Positions 44,550 through 54,300 of a stretch of DNA of 64,000 nt are shown here, in pieces (position 1 is the first letter of the stretch; each line of letters opens with the position of its first letter). The notes beneath the pieces are model-generated. The model saw nothing but the letters and a program-made list of their open reading frames with translations. It was not told the DNA's origin and made no database searches. The DNA lies in assembly GCA_010672585.1 (NCBI GenBank), contig JAAHGF010000002.1, positions 310,001 to 374,000 of the forward strand. The letters run 5' to 3'. A program made the position numbers and the translations under genes. Source of the stretch: Okeania sp. SIO1I7 (GTDB lineage: Bacteria > Cyanobacteriota > Cyanobacteriia > Cyanobacteriales > Microcoleaceae).

Positions 44550-44984
44550 CAGAAAACCTCACAGCTTGATGAATAGGATATGTACTGTTAATATTAACAG
44601 GACTTACGCAAAAGATAAATTATATCAAATCCGGTTAAACAGCCATAGAATGGTTAAGTCAGGAGTCCTCCCAGGAGGGGAAGTCAGGAGTCAGGAGGAG
44701 AGAGAATTACAAAGATGAGCGTAGTGATGACGATTGGAGAATTTTCTTATGCTCAATAAAACGGATTTGATATTATACACCATTTGTAGGGGTTAACGGT
44801 CGTTATATTATGTCCGGTTGAACAGTTATAAAATAAATAACGACGGAGTCCTCAGGAGTCAACCCTCCCTTCCCCCGACGGTGGAGGGGAACGACCTCCT
44901 CAGGAGGGAAGAAAGAAGGAGGAAGAAAAAGAACAGGAGAAGAAGGAGAAAGTTTTTTTATGACTAATTATCCGGACATGATAT
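44550..44984. repeat. Two adjacent inverted-repeat elements
   Basis: 44622-44773 is an ATATCAAATCCGG element (152 bp, ends CGGATTTGATAT); 44805-44984 is an ATATCATGTCCGG-family element (180 bp; left end ATATTATGTCCGG). A solo CAGGACTTACGCA terminus lies at 44599-44611. Confidence 0.8.
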
Positions 44985-45150
44985 TAACCCTTACTAAAGA
45001 AACTAATACATTTTCCAGATATTCTTTTTTTCGTTCAGTTTCAATCTGAGCATAACCATTTTTAGCTTTAAAAGCTTCATAATGGTGGCCAATTTGTGCT
45101 TAAAATTGAGGATAATTATACCAGTTTGATAAATCTTTGCTACAAATACT
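44985..45150 (-). pseudogene. Unidentified protein remnant with stop codon
   Basis: The minus strand reads SKDLSNWYNYPQF, a TAA, then AQIGHHYEAFKAKNGYAQIE and ERKKEYLENVLVSLVRV in one frame. It looks like decayed coding sequence, but I cannot name the family. It has no start codon and is cut by the element ending at 44984. Confidence 0.4.
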
Positions 45151-45590
45151 TAGGTTACTGCTATTGAGTCAGGAGACAGGAGTCAGGAGTCGTATGGGAA
45201 TAGGTTTGATACCATTTCCTATGTAGTAATTTATCTTTTTCGTCCAATAGATATTTCCTACAAATTATTTTAATACTGCTTATTATTTGTAGCATTCTTT
45301 TTTTAAATTGGTATTAGACCTAATTTTTTCACCTATAAATAACAAACCACCAGGAACCAAACTTTAATAAATTGGCTGTCATAACTTTTGCCTTTGAGGG
45401 AGAGTTAACGAAGTCAGAAGTCAGAAGTCAACCCACCCCTAGCCCCTCCCCCTCCCAGGAGGGGAAGTCAGAAGTTAACCCACCCCTAGCCCCTCCCCCT
45501 CCCAGGAGGGGAACTAGGGGATTTGAGCAACTCTCCAAAAATATTGCGCCTTAAAAGGCGGGGTTTTAGACCCATATTATTTTGATAAAA
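45150..45590. repeat. Repeat spacer with two-stem repeat
   Basis: Contains an AATACCA-type inverted-repeat remnant (about 45208-45318), two CCCACCCCTAGCCCCTCCC blocks (45430-45500) and a two-stem repeat at 45529-45589 (GCGCCTTAAAAGGCG and GGGTTTTAGACCC). Confidence 0.6.
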
Positions 45591-45591
45591 A

Positions 45592-45750
45592 TTGTCAGGT
45601 GTAGTTCATCACTACCACACTACTATTTTCAAAGGAGTAATTTCTACATTTTCACAAATTAACTCTATTTGATGAACATCTTGAATTTGAGCTAATTTTT
45701 CTTTAGCTTGATCCAGGATATTTTGAGAATTATCAATTCCTAAGTGGTTT
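45592..45750 (-). pseudogene. cmoA-like methyltransferase fragment
   Basis: The minus strand encodes LGIDNSQNILDQAKEKLAQI, then QIELICENVEITP and, after a frame change, FENSSVVVMNYT and QF with a stop replacing one residue. This is the middle of CmoA (carboxy-SAM synthase for tRNA wobble uridine): compare its IDNSQ-M and SVVVMNFTLQF blocks. Both ends are missing; non-functional. Confidence 0.65.
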
Positions 45751-45781
45751 AGTCATATTAAATAAGAAACAAGGAAAAAAT

Positions 45782-46492
45782 TTAATATTTTAAGTAAAAG
45801 TCTTTGATTAATGCGATAAATTCAGGGGTGTATAAATACTGTTTTGCTTCAATAATCAGAGTATCTTCTTGAGGGGGTAATTTCTTTTTGTTTAGTTCCA
45901 TCAAGATTCGCTTTGTCGGAATTTCTGGCATGGGTTTTACATAGAGTTTTTTGTGACAAAATAATCCAAAATACCGTGCTTTTGTCTGAAATTTTTTAGC
46001 TTGCTCGACCGGATAAATGACAGCTAATTTACCCGTATCAGACAAAAGTTGAACTGCTGTTTGTAATAAATCAGTTTGCGAAAGAAAGTCTGTATGTCTG
46101 GCAACTGTTCTGGCTTTTTTTGCAGATTTAGAAACATTTTCAAAGAAAGGAGGATTTGATACTATTAAATCGTACTTTTTTTGACAAAATTCCGTATATT
46201 TCTGAATAGAAGAATTGTAAATTTTAATCCGGTCTGACCATGGCGATCTTTCCACATTTTCTCTAGCTTGAATGGATGAGTCTACATCAATTTCTACAGC
46301 ATCAATTTGAGCAAGGGAACGCTGTGCCAGCATTAAAGAAATTAAACCTGTACCAGTACCAATATCCAAAATTTTTTCTGCTCCAGAAATATCTACCCAT
46401 GCTCCTAATAAAGTACCATCAGTACCGACTTTCATTGCACATCGGTCTTGTAGAACAGTAAACTGTTTAAATCGAAATTGATTTCCTCCCAT
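45782..46492 (-). CDS. trmN6: tRNA1(Val) adenine-37 N6-methyltransferase-like
   Basis: A 236-residue SAM-dependent N6-adenine methyltransferase of the YfiC/TrmN6 type, which methylates A37 of tRNA1(Val). Seen: FRFKQFTVLQDRCAMKVGTDG (family N-terminus), ILDIGTGTGLISLML (SAM loop), the catalytic NPPFF in LIVSNPPFFENV, and the C-terminal ILMELNKKK. Length is normal. ATG at 46492. A cmoA fragment lies just downstream on the same strand; both are tRNA-modification genes. Confidence 0.85.
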   Translation of the reverse strand: MGGNQFRFKQFTVLQDRCAMKVGTDGTLLGAWVDISGAEKILDIGTGTGLISLMLAQRSLAQIDAVEIDVDSSIQARENVERSPWSDRIKIYNSSIQKYTEFCQKKYDLIVSNPPFFENVSKSAKKARTVARHTDFLSQTDLLQTAVQLLSDTGKLAVIYPVEQAKKFQTKARYFGLFCHKKLYVKPMPEIPTKRILMELNKKKLPPQEDTLIIEAKQYLYTPEFIALIKDFYLKY

Positions 46493-46656
46493 ATTCTAAT
46501 TTTTCTCCTTAATATAGCATTTCCCAAGAAGCGTGAGGTACAATCAGAGGGCGATCACTAATTAACTGTCAATCCCCTACAAACGGTGCTTTAAAAGTTA
46601 ATTTGCGTAAGTCCTGGTTATTTAAGGTCAATTTTTCTATATTAATATTGCCGAGT

Positions 46657-49600
46657 ATGATGAATTTGATGAGTCTGAAAAAATTAAATTTGAAAATTTC
46701 AGGGGGTACGGTATTGACCCTCCTTTCCCTGTTGAGTGGGGTTGCTGTTGTTTGTATTACCCCAACCGCAAAACTTGCTGGTGCTACTGAAGTTTTAGCA
46801 CAGACTTCAACCAAGCAAAAAGCTCAAGCAGACCAACTCCTGAAACAAGGAATTGAGAATTTGAAAAGTAGACAGTTGAAAACTGCTGTTCAATATTGGC
46901 AGCAAGCACTTAAAATTTATCAAGAAATTGGCGATCGCCAGGGTGAAGGTGAATGTCTAAGTTTATTGGGGTTTGCTTACAATGCTGTTGGACAGAATGA
47001 GAAAGCGGTGGAATTTTTGCAGCAGTCTTTAGTTATTTCCCGAGAAATTGGCAACCGTCGGATGGAAGTTAATTCTCTTAAACTTTTGGGTGATGGTTAT
47101 GATAACTTAAAGCAATATCAACAGTCGATCAAAGCTCATCAGCAGCTTTTAGCTATAGCACGAGAAACTAGCGATCGCTCTGGGGAGGCTAATTTTCTTA
47201 ACAGGTTGGGTGTCGCTTACAAGAATTTAAAGGAGTATGAGAAAGCTGTAGAATTTTATCAGCAGTCCATAGTTATTGCAGCAGAGATAGGTGATGGGGA
47301 GAGTATTGCTGGTAGTTTAGGTAATTTGGGCAATGCTTATAAGTTTTTAGGAGAATATGAGAAAGCAATAAAAGCTTATCAGCAATCTGTAGCAGTTTTT
47401 CGTAAAATAGGCGATCGCCAGGGAGAGGCTAAATCTCTAAATCATTTGGGTGATACTTATCTGAGTTTCGGGGAGTCTGAGAAAGCGATAGCAGCTATTG
47501 AGCAATCTGTAACAGTTTTTCGTAAAATAGGCGACCCCCAGGGAACTGCTAAATCTCTGAGTGATTTGGGTGATGCTTATATGAGTTTAGGAAGATATGA
47601 GAAAGCAATAGAAGTACATCAGCAGTCTTTAGCTATTGGCAAAAAAATTGAAGATTCCCAGAGGATAGGTAAATCTCTCAACAGTCTAGGGATTGCTTAC
47701 TATAGATTGGGAGAATATCAGAAGTCAATAGATTTTCATCAACAGTCTCTAGCAATAAAAAAAGAAATAGGCGATCGCGATGGGGAAGCTCAATCTCTGA
47801 ATAATCTAGCTCTTGTTTATCACATTCTGGGAGAAGATCAGAAAGCAATAGATTTTCATCAACAGTCTCTAGCAATAAAAAAAGAAATAGGCGATCGCGA
47901 TGGGGAAGCTCAATCTCTCGGTAATTTGGGTCTGATGTATAACAGTTTAGAGCAATATCAGAAGGCAATAGATTTTCATCAAAAATCTCTAGCAATTCAT
48001 CAAGAAATTGGCGCTCGTCAGGGACAAGCGAGGACTCTTCACAATTTGGGTCTTGCTTATTACAGTTTAGGAGATTACAGGAAGGTAATAGATTTCAATC
48101 AGCAGTCTTTGGTAATTAAACGAGAACTTGGCGATCGTTGGGGGGAGGTCGCATCCCTGGGAAACCTGGGCAGTGCTTACAATAGCTTAGGAGAATATGA
48201 AAAAGCAACAGACTCCTATCAGCAGTCTTTAAGTATTGCACAAGATATTGGCGCTCGCGGGTGGCAAGCGAGAGCACTTTCTAACTTGGCATCGGTCAAA
48301 CGCACTCAAGGTAAGCTTAATGAAGCATTAACAGATATTGAATCAGCCATCAATATTCTGGAACAACTCCGGACTAACATTATCAGTCAAGACCTCCGGA
48401 CATCATACTTTGCCACAGTCCAAGATTATTATCAGCAATACATCGATCTATTAATGCAACTCCACAAACAGAACCCCAATCAAGGTTATGATGCCAAAGC
48501 ATTACACGCTAGCGAACGCAGTCGCGCTCGAAGTTTATTAGACATTTTAGCAGAATCAGGAGCAGACATCAAAACTGGAGTAGACCCTCAATTGCTCGCC
48601 CAAGAAAAAAAATTACTCCAACAACTCAACACATTAGACCAAGCACGACAACTTAACACCAGTGGATACAACCCCAACGAACTAAAGCAAAAAATCGAAT
48701 CCCTACGCAACCAACTCCAACAGTTAGAAGTAAAAATCAAACAAAACAGTCCCCGCTACGCTAATTTAAAATATCCAGACCCCCTTACTGTCACAAAAAT
48801 TCAACAACAAGTTATTGATAAAGACACCATACTTTTACAATACTCCCTCGGAGCAACACGCAGTTATTTATGGTTAGTAACTACCACAGAAATCAGCAGT
48901 TATGAACTACCGAAAAGAACAGAAATAGAAGAATTAGCTAAACAATTTAGAGAAGAAATAATTTCTCTTTCCCCAGTGCCAGAAACCGGAAATAAATTAA
49001 CCAAAATATTATTATCACCCGTAGCAAATAAATTAGAAAATAAACGACTATTAATAGTAGGAGATGGCATCTTACAGACGATTCCTTTTGCAGCATTACC
49101 ACTGCCACAAAATCTAAATAAAACCAACTATCAACCCTTAATTGTCAACCATGAAATTGTCACCTTACCCTCAGCATCAAGCATTGCAATTCTCAGAGAA
49201 CAAGTCAAAGGTCGCACCCCCGCTCCCAAAAAAGTAGCTGTTTTTGCCGACCCAGTATTTGCAGATAATGACCCCCGGTTTCAAACAATTTCTCAGACAA
49301 ACACTGAAACTGAAACTAATGATTTAACAAGAATAGCATTAACCCGTTCCCTAGATGATTTTCTCAGTTCATCCTTTAATCGTTTATCAGGAACTCGTCA
49401 AGAAGCGGAAGCAATATTAGCATTAGTTCCCGATAATTTAGAACAATTATCCTTAGACTTCGATGCTAATCGTCAAACAGCAATTAATCCTAATTTAGGT
49501 GAATATCAAATAGTACATTTTGCTACCCACGGACTGTTAAATGAAACTCAACCAGAACTATCAGGATTAGTACTTTCTTTATATAACGAAACTGGCAAAG

Positions 49601-49953
49601 AAACGCCAGGATTTTTACAATTAAACGATATATTTAACTTAGAAATGCCAGCAGAATTAGTAGTATTAAGTGCTTGTGAAACAGGAGTTGGAGAAGAAAT
49701 AAGAGGAGAAGGGTTAGTGAGTTTAACCAGAGGATTTATGTATGCGGGAGCTAAACGAGTAGTAGTAAGTTTATGGAGTGTGGAGGATAATTCTACTGCG
49801 GAATTAATGGAAAATTATTATCAGAAAATGTTAGAAACAGATAAAAATCCCGTGGAAGCAATGAGAGAAACTCAGTTAGAAATGTTAAGTTCAGAAAATT
49901 GGAAAGCACCCTATTATTGGGCACCATTTGTTGTGCAGGGAGAGTGGAGATAA
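46657..49953 (+). CDS. TPR-CHAT caspase-like protease, copy 1
   Basis: About 1098 residues. N-terminal signal/anchor (SGGTVLTLLSLLSGVAVVC), about 12 tetratricopeptide repeats of 40 residues (roughly 55-545), a helical linker and a C-terminal CHAT domain (about 780-1098). The catalytic dyad is present: His in IVHFATHGLLN and Cys in VVLSACETGVGE. CHAT domains are clan CD (caspase-like) proteases; TPRs bind partner proteins. Substrate unknown. The upstream TTG at 46603 gives a longer frame, but the ATG at 46657 directly precedes the signal and is preferred. The C-terminal third is nearly the same at DNA level as in the gene at 51353. Confidence 0.9.
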   Translation: MMNLMSLKKLNLKISGGTVLTLLSLLSGVAVVCITPTAKLAGATEVLAQTSTKQKAQADQLLKQGIENLKSRQLKTAVQYWQQALKIYQEIGDRQGEGECLSLLGFAYNAVGQNEKAVEFLQQSLVISREIGNRRMEVNSLKLLGDGYDNLKQYQQSIKAHQQLLAIARETSDRSGEANFLNRLGVAYKNLKEYEKAVEFYQQSIVIAAEIGDGESIAGSLGNLGNAYKFLGEYEKAIKAYQQSVAVFRKIGDRQGEAKSLNHLGDTYLSFGESEKAIAAIEQSVTVFRKIGDPQGTAKSLSDLGDAYMSLGRYEKAIEVHQQSLAIGKKIEDSQRIGKSLNSLGIAYYRLGEYQKSIDFHQQSLAIKKEIGDRDGEAQSLNNLALVYHILGEDQKAIDFHQQSLAIKKEIGDRDGEAQSLGNLGLMYNSLEQYQKAIDFHQKSLAIHQEIGARQGQARTLHNLGLAYYSLGDYRKVIDFNQQSLVIKRELGDRWGEVASLGNLGSAYNSLGEYEKATDSYQQSLSIAQDIGARGWQARALSNLASVKRTQGKLNEALTDIESAINILEQLRTNIISQDLRTSYFATVQDYYQQYIDLLMQLHKQNPNQGYDAKALHASERSRARSLLDILAESGADIKTGVDPQLLAQEKKLLQQLNTLDQARQLNTSGYNPNELKQKIESLRNQLQQLEVKIKQNSPRYANLKYPDPLTVTKIQQQVIDKDTILLQYSLGATRSYLWLVTTTEISSYELPKRTEIEELAKQFREEIISLSPVPETGNKLTKILLSPVANKLENKRLLIVGDGILQTIPFAALPLPQNLNKTNYQPLIVNHEIVTLPSASSIAILREQVKGRTPAPKKVAVFADPVFADNDPRFQTISQTNTETETNDLTRIALTRSLDDFLSSSFNRLSGTRQEAEAILALVPDNLEQLSLDFDANRQTAINPNLGEYQIVHFATHGLLNETQPELSGLVLSLYNETGKETPGFLQLNDIFNLEMPAELVVLSACETGVGEEIRGEGLVSLTRGFMYAGAKRVVVSLWSVEDNSTAELMENYYQKMLETDKNPVEAMRETQLEMLSSENWKAPYYWAPFVVQGEWR

Positions 49954-50336
49954 AGTCAAAAGTAAGAATCAAGAAAGTTAGTGGAAATTAAGTCAAAAGT
50001 CAAAAGTAAGAATCAAGAAAGTTAGTGGAAATTAAGTCAAAAGTTAAAAGTCAAAAGTCAAAAGTAAGAATCAAGAAAGTCAAAAGTCAAAATTAATCTC
50101 TGACTGAGTTTGAACATTTATCAATGTAGGTTTGCTTGAGGTCGAAAACCCAACAAATTCCTTGAATCAACAACAACACCTAACAAAAATAGGTATCTGT
50201 TGGGTTGCGCGATAGAACATCCGTTCCGCTCCGCGACCGCTTAACCCAACCTACTAGACCGACACTATCGTTCTAAGAAACCTACATTTTGATGTTATCA
50301 TAATCATAGAATTTCTGGTCAAAATAACAAATCACT
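49954..50336. repeat. Spacer with hairpin repeat after CHAT gene 1
   Basis: AGTCAAAAGTCAAAAGT arrays (49955-50090), then a hairpin repeat at 50126-50254 (GTAGGTTTGC to AACCCAACCTAC, containing AGGTATCTGTTGGGTTGCG) that has a counterpart at 54572-54676 after CHAT gene 2. The copy here carries an extra palindromic insert at about 50209-50240. Confidence 0.75.
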
Positions 50337-50721
50337 ATGATACTAGAAGCAGTTTACGAACAAGGAGTATTGCGGTTAACCAAACCTCTAAATTTACCAG
50401 AGGGAACGCGAGTTGAAATTACTCTTGTTAAGAGCGGAACAAATTTTCAACACCAAAAACCTGCCGATATTTTGGCAGCGTTCGCATTAGCGTTGCGGAG
50501 CAAATCGCTTCATATCATGTCCGGTAGCATCGTTTGTGTATAGAATTAGGTTGAAATTGCGGGAAACCCTTCTGCCTCCTGCCTCCTGCCTCCTGCCTTA
50601 CCTCCTCCAAAGTGTAAGTATTCAGCCGGACATGATATCACTACCTTTAGAGGGAAAGCAGGATGAATTGTCAGGTAAAGACCACGATCGAATTCTTTAT
50701 TCAGAGAGAGATAGACGATGA
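50337..50721 (+). pseudogene. DUF104-type antitoxin gene interrupted by a MITE
   Basis: The first part encodes MILEAVYEQGVLRLTKPLNL and PEGTRVEITL (DUF104/AF2212-like antitoxin start) up to KPADILAA. An ATATCATGTCCGG element at 50512-50638, preceded by a short GCATTAGCG insert, then interrupts it. The rest, SLPLEGKQDELSGKDHD, resumes in the right frame relation after the element and ends at 50721, overlapping the PIN gene start by four bases as in intact antitoxin-toxin pairs. The open frame that survives (to 50543) ends inside the element. Confidence 0.8.
50512..50638. repeat. ATATCATGTCCGG element inside the antitoxin gene
   Basis: 127 bp with perfect 13-bp ends ATATCATGTCCGG and CCGGACATGATAT; the interior is CTGCCTCCTGCCTCC repeats. 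Confidence 0.9.
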
Positions 50722-50831
50722 TTTTTGTAGATACAAGTGCTTGGTTTTCTAGCGTCGTTCCATCAGACTCACAGTATCTAGCTGCTACTGCGAGGTTAAT
50801 CAAAGCTAGGGTATATCAATATATCAACTAG
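50718..50831 (+). pseudogene. Truncated PIN-domain (VapC-type) toxin
   Basis: 37 codons: MIFVDTSAWFSSVVPSD, the first catalytic Asp strand of a PIN-domain ribonuclease, through ATARLIKARVYQYIN and a stop. The remaining about 100 residues, with the other acidic active-site residues, are gone. With the disrupted antitoxin upstream it forms a dead toxin-antitoxin pair. Confidence 0.75.
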
Positions 50832-50857
50832 AAGATTTTCATCACTTTTTATTAACC

Positions 50858-51199
50858 ATGAATACTATTGAAATTATTCAAGAATCAACTCCTAATCAAT
50901 CTACAACTTATCGGGCAATTTGTGGAGAAAAACAAGCTTTAGGAATTTCTCCTGGTCAAGCATTGGATGAGTTAGAACAACAATTAACAAATCTAGAAAC
51001 AAATACTTTAATTATTATTCAGAGATTTGTGCCAGAAAGATTTTTTTCTCCGCTACAACATGAGAAACTTCAACAGTTAATGAATAAGTTTCACGAAAGT
51101 CAGGATAATCAACAATTATTATCTAGAGAAGAACAACAAGAATTAGAGGAATTAGCAGCAGTTGTACAAATTTTATCTGGGATAAATTGTGAAATATAG
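50858..51199 (+). CDS. Small hypothetical protein
   Basis: A 113-residue acidic, Gln-rich cytoplasmic protein. The N-terminal part (about 1-60) has a beta-hairpin/helix look (YRAICGEKQALGISPGQALDELEQQL); the rest is helical with SREEQQELEELAAVVQI. I do not recognise a named family; similar small proteins accompany toxin or nuclease genes in cyanobacteria, but no partner remains here. ATG at 50858. Confidence 0.6.
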   Translation: MNTIEIIQESTPNQSTTYRAICGEKQALGISPGQALDELEQQLTNLETNTLIIIQRFVPERFFSPLQHEKLQQLMNKFHESQDNQQLLSREEQQELEELAAVVQILSGINCEI

Positions 51200-51352
51200 C
51201 TTCCATTAAAAAAACTGTTCAAGTTATTTTTACACGACTACTTAGTTCCTCTCAGGAGTGAAAATAATTTTTCTGCCAATTGCATACTTTCCTGGAAACT
51301 GAAACTTTAATAGTGTAGAAAGTTTATAGTTGCTTAGAAAGGGATAAAATCT

Positions 51353-54300
51353 ATGGTTTCTCTTCAGAAATGGTTATCTATTCTCAGTGTTAATAGTCTG
51401 AGGTTATTTAATGTCAGTTTTCCTATATTAAAGAAGCCCAATATTGTCAATGGGGGAGAAATTACTGCTCAGACAGACCTCAATGCTGAGGCAGAAAGAT
51501 TATTTGAACAGGGAGATGAACTATTTAAGCAGGGTACAGCAGAATCTTTGAGGGGAGCGATCGCTAAATGGGAAGAGGCACTATTACTATTTAGGAAAGT
51601 GGATAACCTGACATGGGAAGCAGTTACACTTCTTGGTATTGGCAGTGTCTACAGTGACTTAGGAGAAAAACAAACAGCACTCAATTACTACCAGCAAGCT
51701 TTACCTATATTTCAGCAAGTAGACTATCAGGGTGGGGAAGCAACCGCTCTCAATAATATTGGCAGTGTCTACGATAGCTTAGGAGAAAAACCAAAAGCAC
51801 TCAATTACTACCAGCAAGCTTTACTTAAACTTCAGCAAGTAGGCGAGCAAGGCATGGAAGCAAACACTCTCAATAATATTGGCGCTGTCTACGATAGCTT
51901 AGGAAAAAAACCAAAAGCACTCAATTACTTCGAGCAAGCTTTACTTAAACTTCAGCAAGTAGGCGATATCCGTGGGGAAGCAAACACTCTCAATAATATT
52001 GGCGCTGTCTACAGTGACTTAGGAGAAAAACAAACAGCACTCAATTACTACCAGCAAGCTTTACCTATATATGAGCAAGTAGGCGATCGCAGTGGAGAAG
52101 CTACTACTTTCAATAATATTGGCCGTGCCTACGATAGCTTAGGAGAAAAACAAACAGCACTCAATTACTACCAGCAAGCTTTACCTATATATGAGCAAGT
52201 AGGCGATCAGGGTGGGGAAGCAATTACTCTCAATAATATTGGCCTTGTCTATAATGACTGGGGAGAAAAACAAAAAGCGCTCAATTACTTCGAGCAAGCT
52301 TTACCTCTAAGACGACGAGTGGGCGATCGCCGTGGAGAAGCTACTACTTTCAATAATATTGGCCGTGTCTATAGTGACTTAGGAGAAAAACAAACAGCAC
52401 TCAATTACTTCGAGCAAGCTTTACCCATATTTCAGCAAGTAGGCGATCGGCGAAGGGAAGCTTACGCTCTCAGTAATATTGGCGCTGTCTATAGTGACTT
52501 AGGAGAAAAACAAACAGCACTCAATTACTTCGAGCAAGCTTTACCTATACTTCGGGAAGTAGGCGATCGGAGTGAGGAAGCAAACACTCTCACAGCTATT
52601 GGTAATGTCTATAATGACTTAGGAGAAAAACAAACAGCACTCAATTGCTTCGAGCAAGCTTTACCTCTAAGACGAAAAGTGGGTGATCCGGGTGGAGAAG
52701 CAAGCACTATCAATAATATTGGCATTGTCTACAGTAACTTAGGAGAAAAACAAACAGCACTCAATTACTTCGAGCAAGCTTTAACTCTGCTTGAGAAAGT
52801 AGGCGATCGGGGTGGAGAAGCAACCAGTCTTTATAACATCGCTCAGGTCAAACGAGACCAAGGCAACCTCACCGAAAGCCTAACATTCATAGAAAAATCC
52901 ATAGAAATAATCGAAGACCTACGCACCAAGATCATTGCTCAAGACCTCCGTACATCCTACTTTGCCACAGTTCAAGATGACTATCAATTCTACATCGATC
53001 TCCTAATGGAACTCCACAAACAAAACCCCAACCAAGACTATGACACCAAAGCATTAAACGCCAGCGAACGCAGTCGCGCCAGAAGTCTACTAGATATCCT
53101 AGCAGAATCAGGAGCTGACATCAAAACCGGAGTAGACCCCCAACTCCTCGCCCAAGAAAAAGAACTACAGCAAAAACTGAACACCTTAGACCAAGCACGA
53201 AAACGCAACAACCCGCCCCCAGGTTACAACTTCGACAAACTCAAACAAGAAATTGAAACTCTACGCACCCAACTCCAACAACTAGAAGTAAAAATCAAAC
53301 AAAACAGCCCTCGTTATGCTAACCTCAAATATCCAGACCCCCTCACTGCCTCAGAAATTCAACAACAAGTCATGGACAAAGAAAGCATACTTTTACAATA
53401 TTCTCTGGGAAAAGACCGTAGTTATTTATGGTTAGTAACTCCCACAGAAATTAGCAGTTATGAACTACCTCCAAGAGCAGAAATAGAAGAATTAGCTAAA
53501 CAATTTAGAGAAGAAATAACCTCTCTTTCCCCAGTACCAGAGACCGGAAATAAATTAAGTGAAATATTATTGTCGGCTGTAGCAAATAAATTAGAAAATA
53601 AACGACTATTAATAGTAGGAGATGGAATATTACAGACCATTCCTTTTGCCGCTTTACCACTACCACAAAATCTAAATCAAACTAACTATCAACCCTTAAT
53701 TGTGAACCATGAAATTGTCACCTTACCCTCAGCTTCAAGTATTGATATTCTCAGAGAACAAGTCAAAGGTCGCACCCCCGCTCCGAAAAAAGTAGCAGTA
53801 TTTGCCGACCCAGTATTTGAAGATAACGACGAGCGATTTGAAACAGCTTCTCAGACAAAAAATGAAACAGAAACAGAAAATAATGATTCAACAAGAATGG
53901 CATTAAAACGTTCCATAGAAGATTTTCTCGGTTCATCATTCAATCGTCTAAAAGAAACTCGTCAAGAAGCAGAAGCAATATTAGCATTAGTTCCTGATAA
54001 TTTAGAACAACTATCATTAGACTTCGATGCCAATCGACAAACAGCCAAAAATCCCAATTTATCCCAATATCAAATAGTACATTTAGCCACCCACGGACTC
54101 TTAAATGAAAGCCAGCCAGAATTATCAGGATTAGTGCTTTCCTTGTATGACAAAGGCAGAAAATCTACACCAGGATTTTTACAACTAAACGATATATTTA
54201 ACTTAGAAATGCCAGCAGAATTAGTAGTATTAAGTGCTTGTGAAACAGGAGTTGGAGAAGAAATAAGAGGAGAAGGATTAGTCAGTTTAACCAGAGGATT

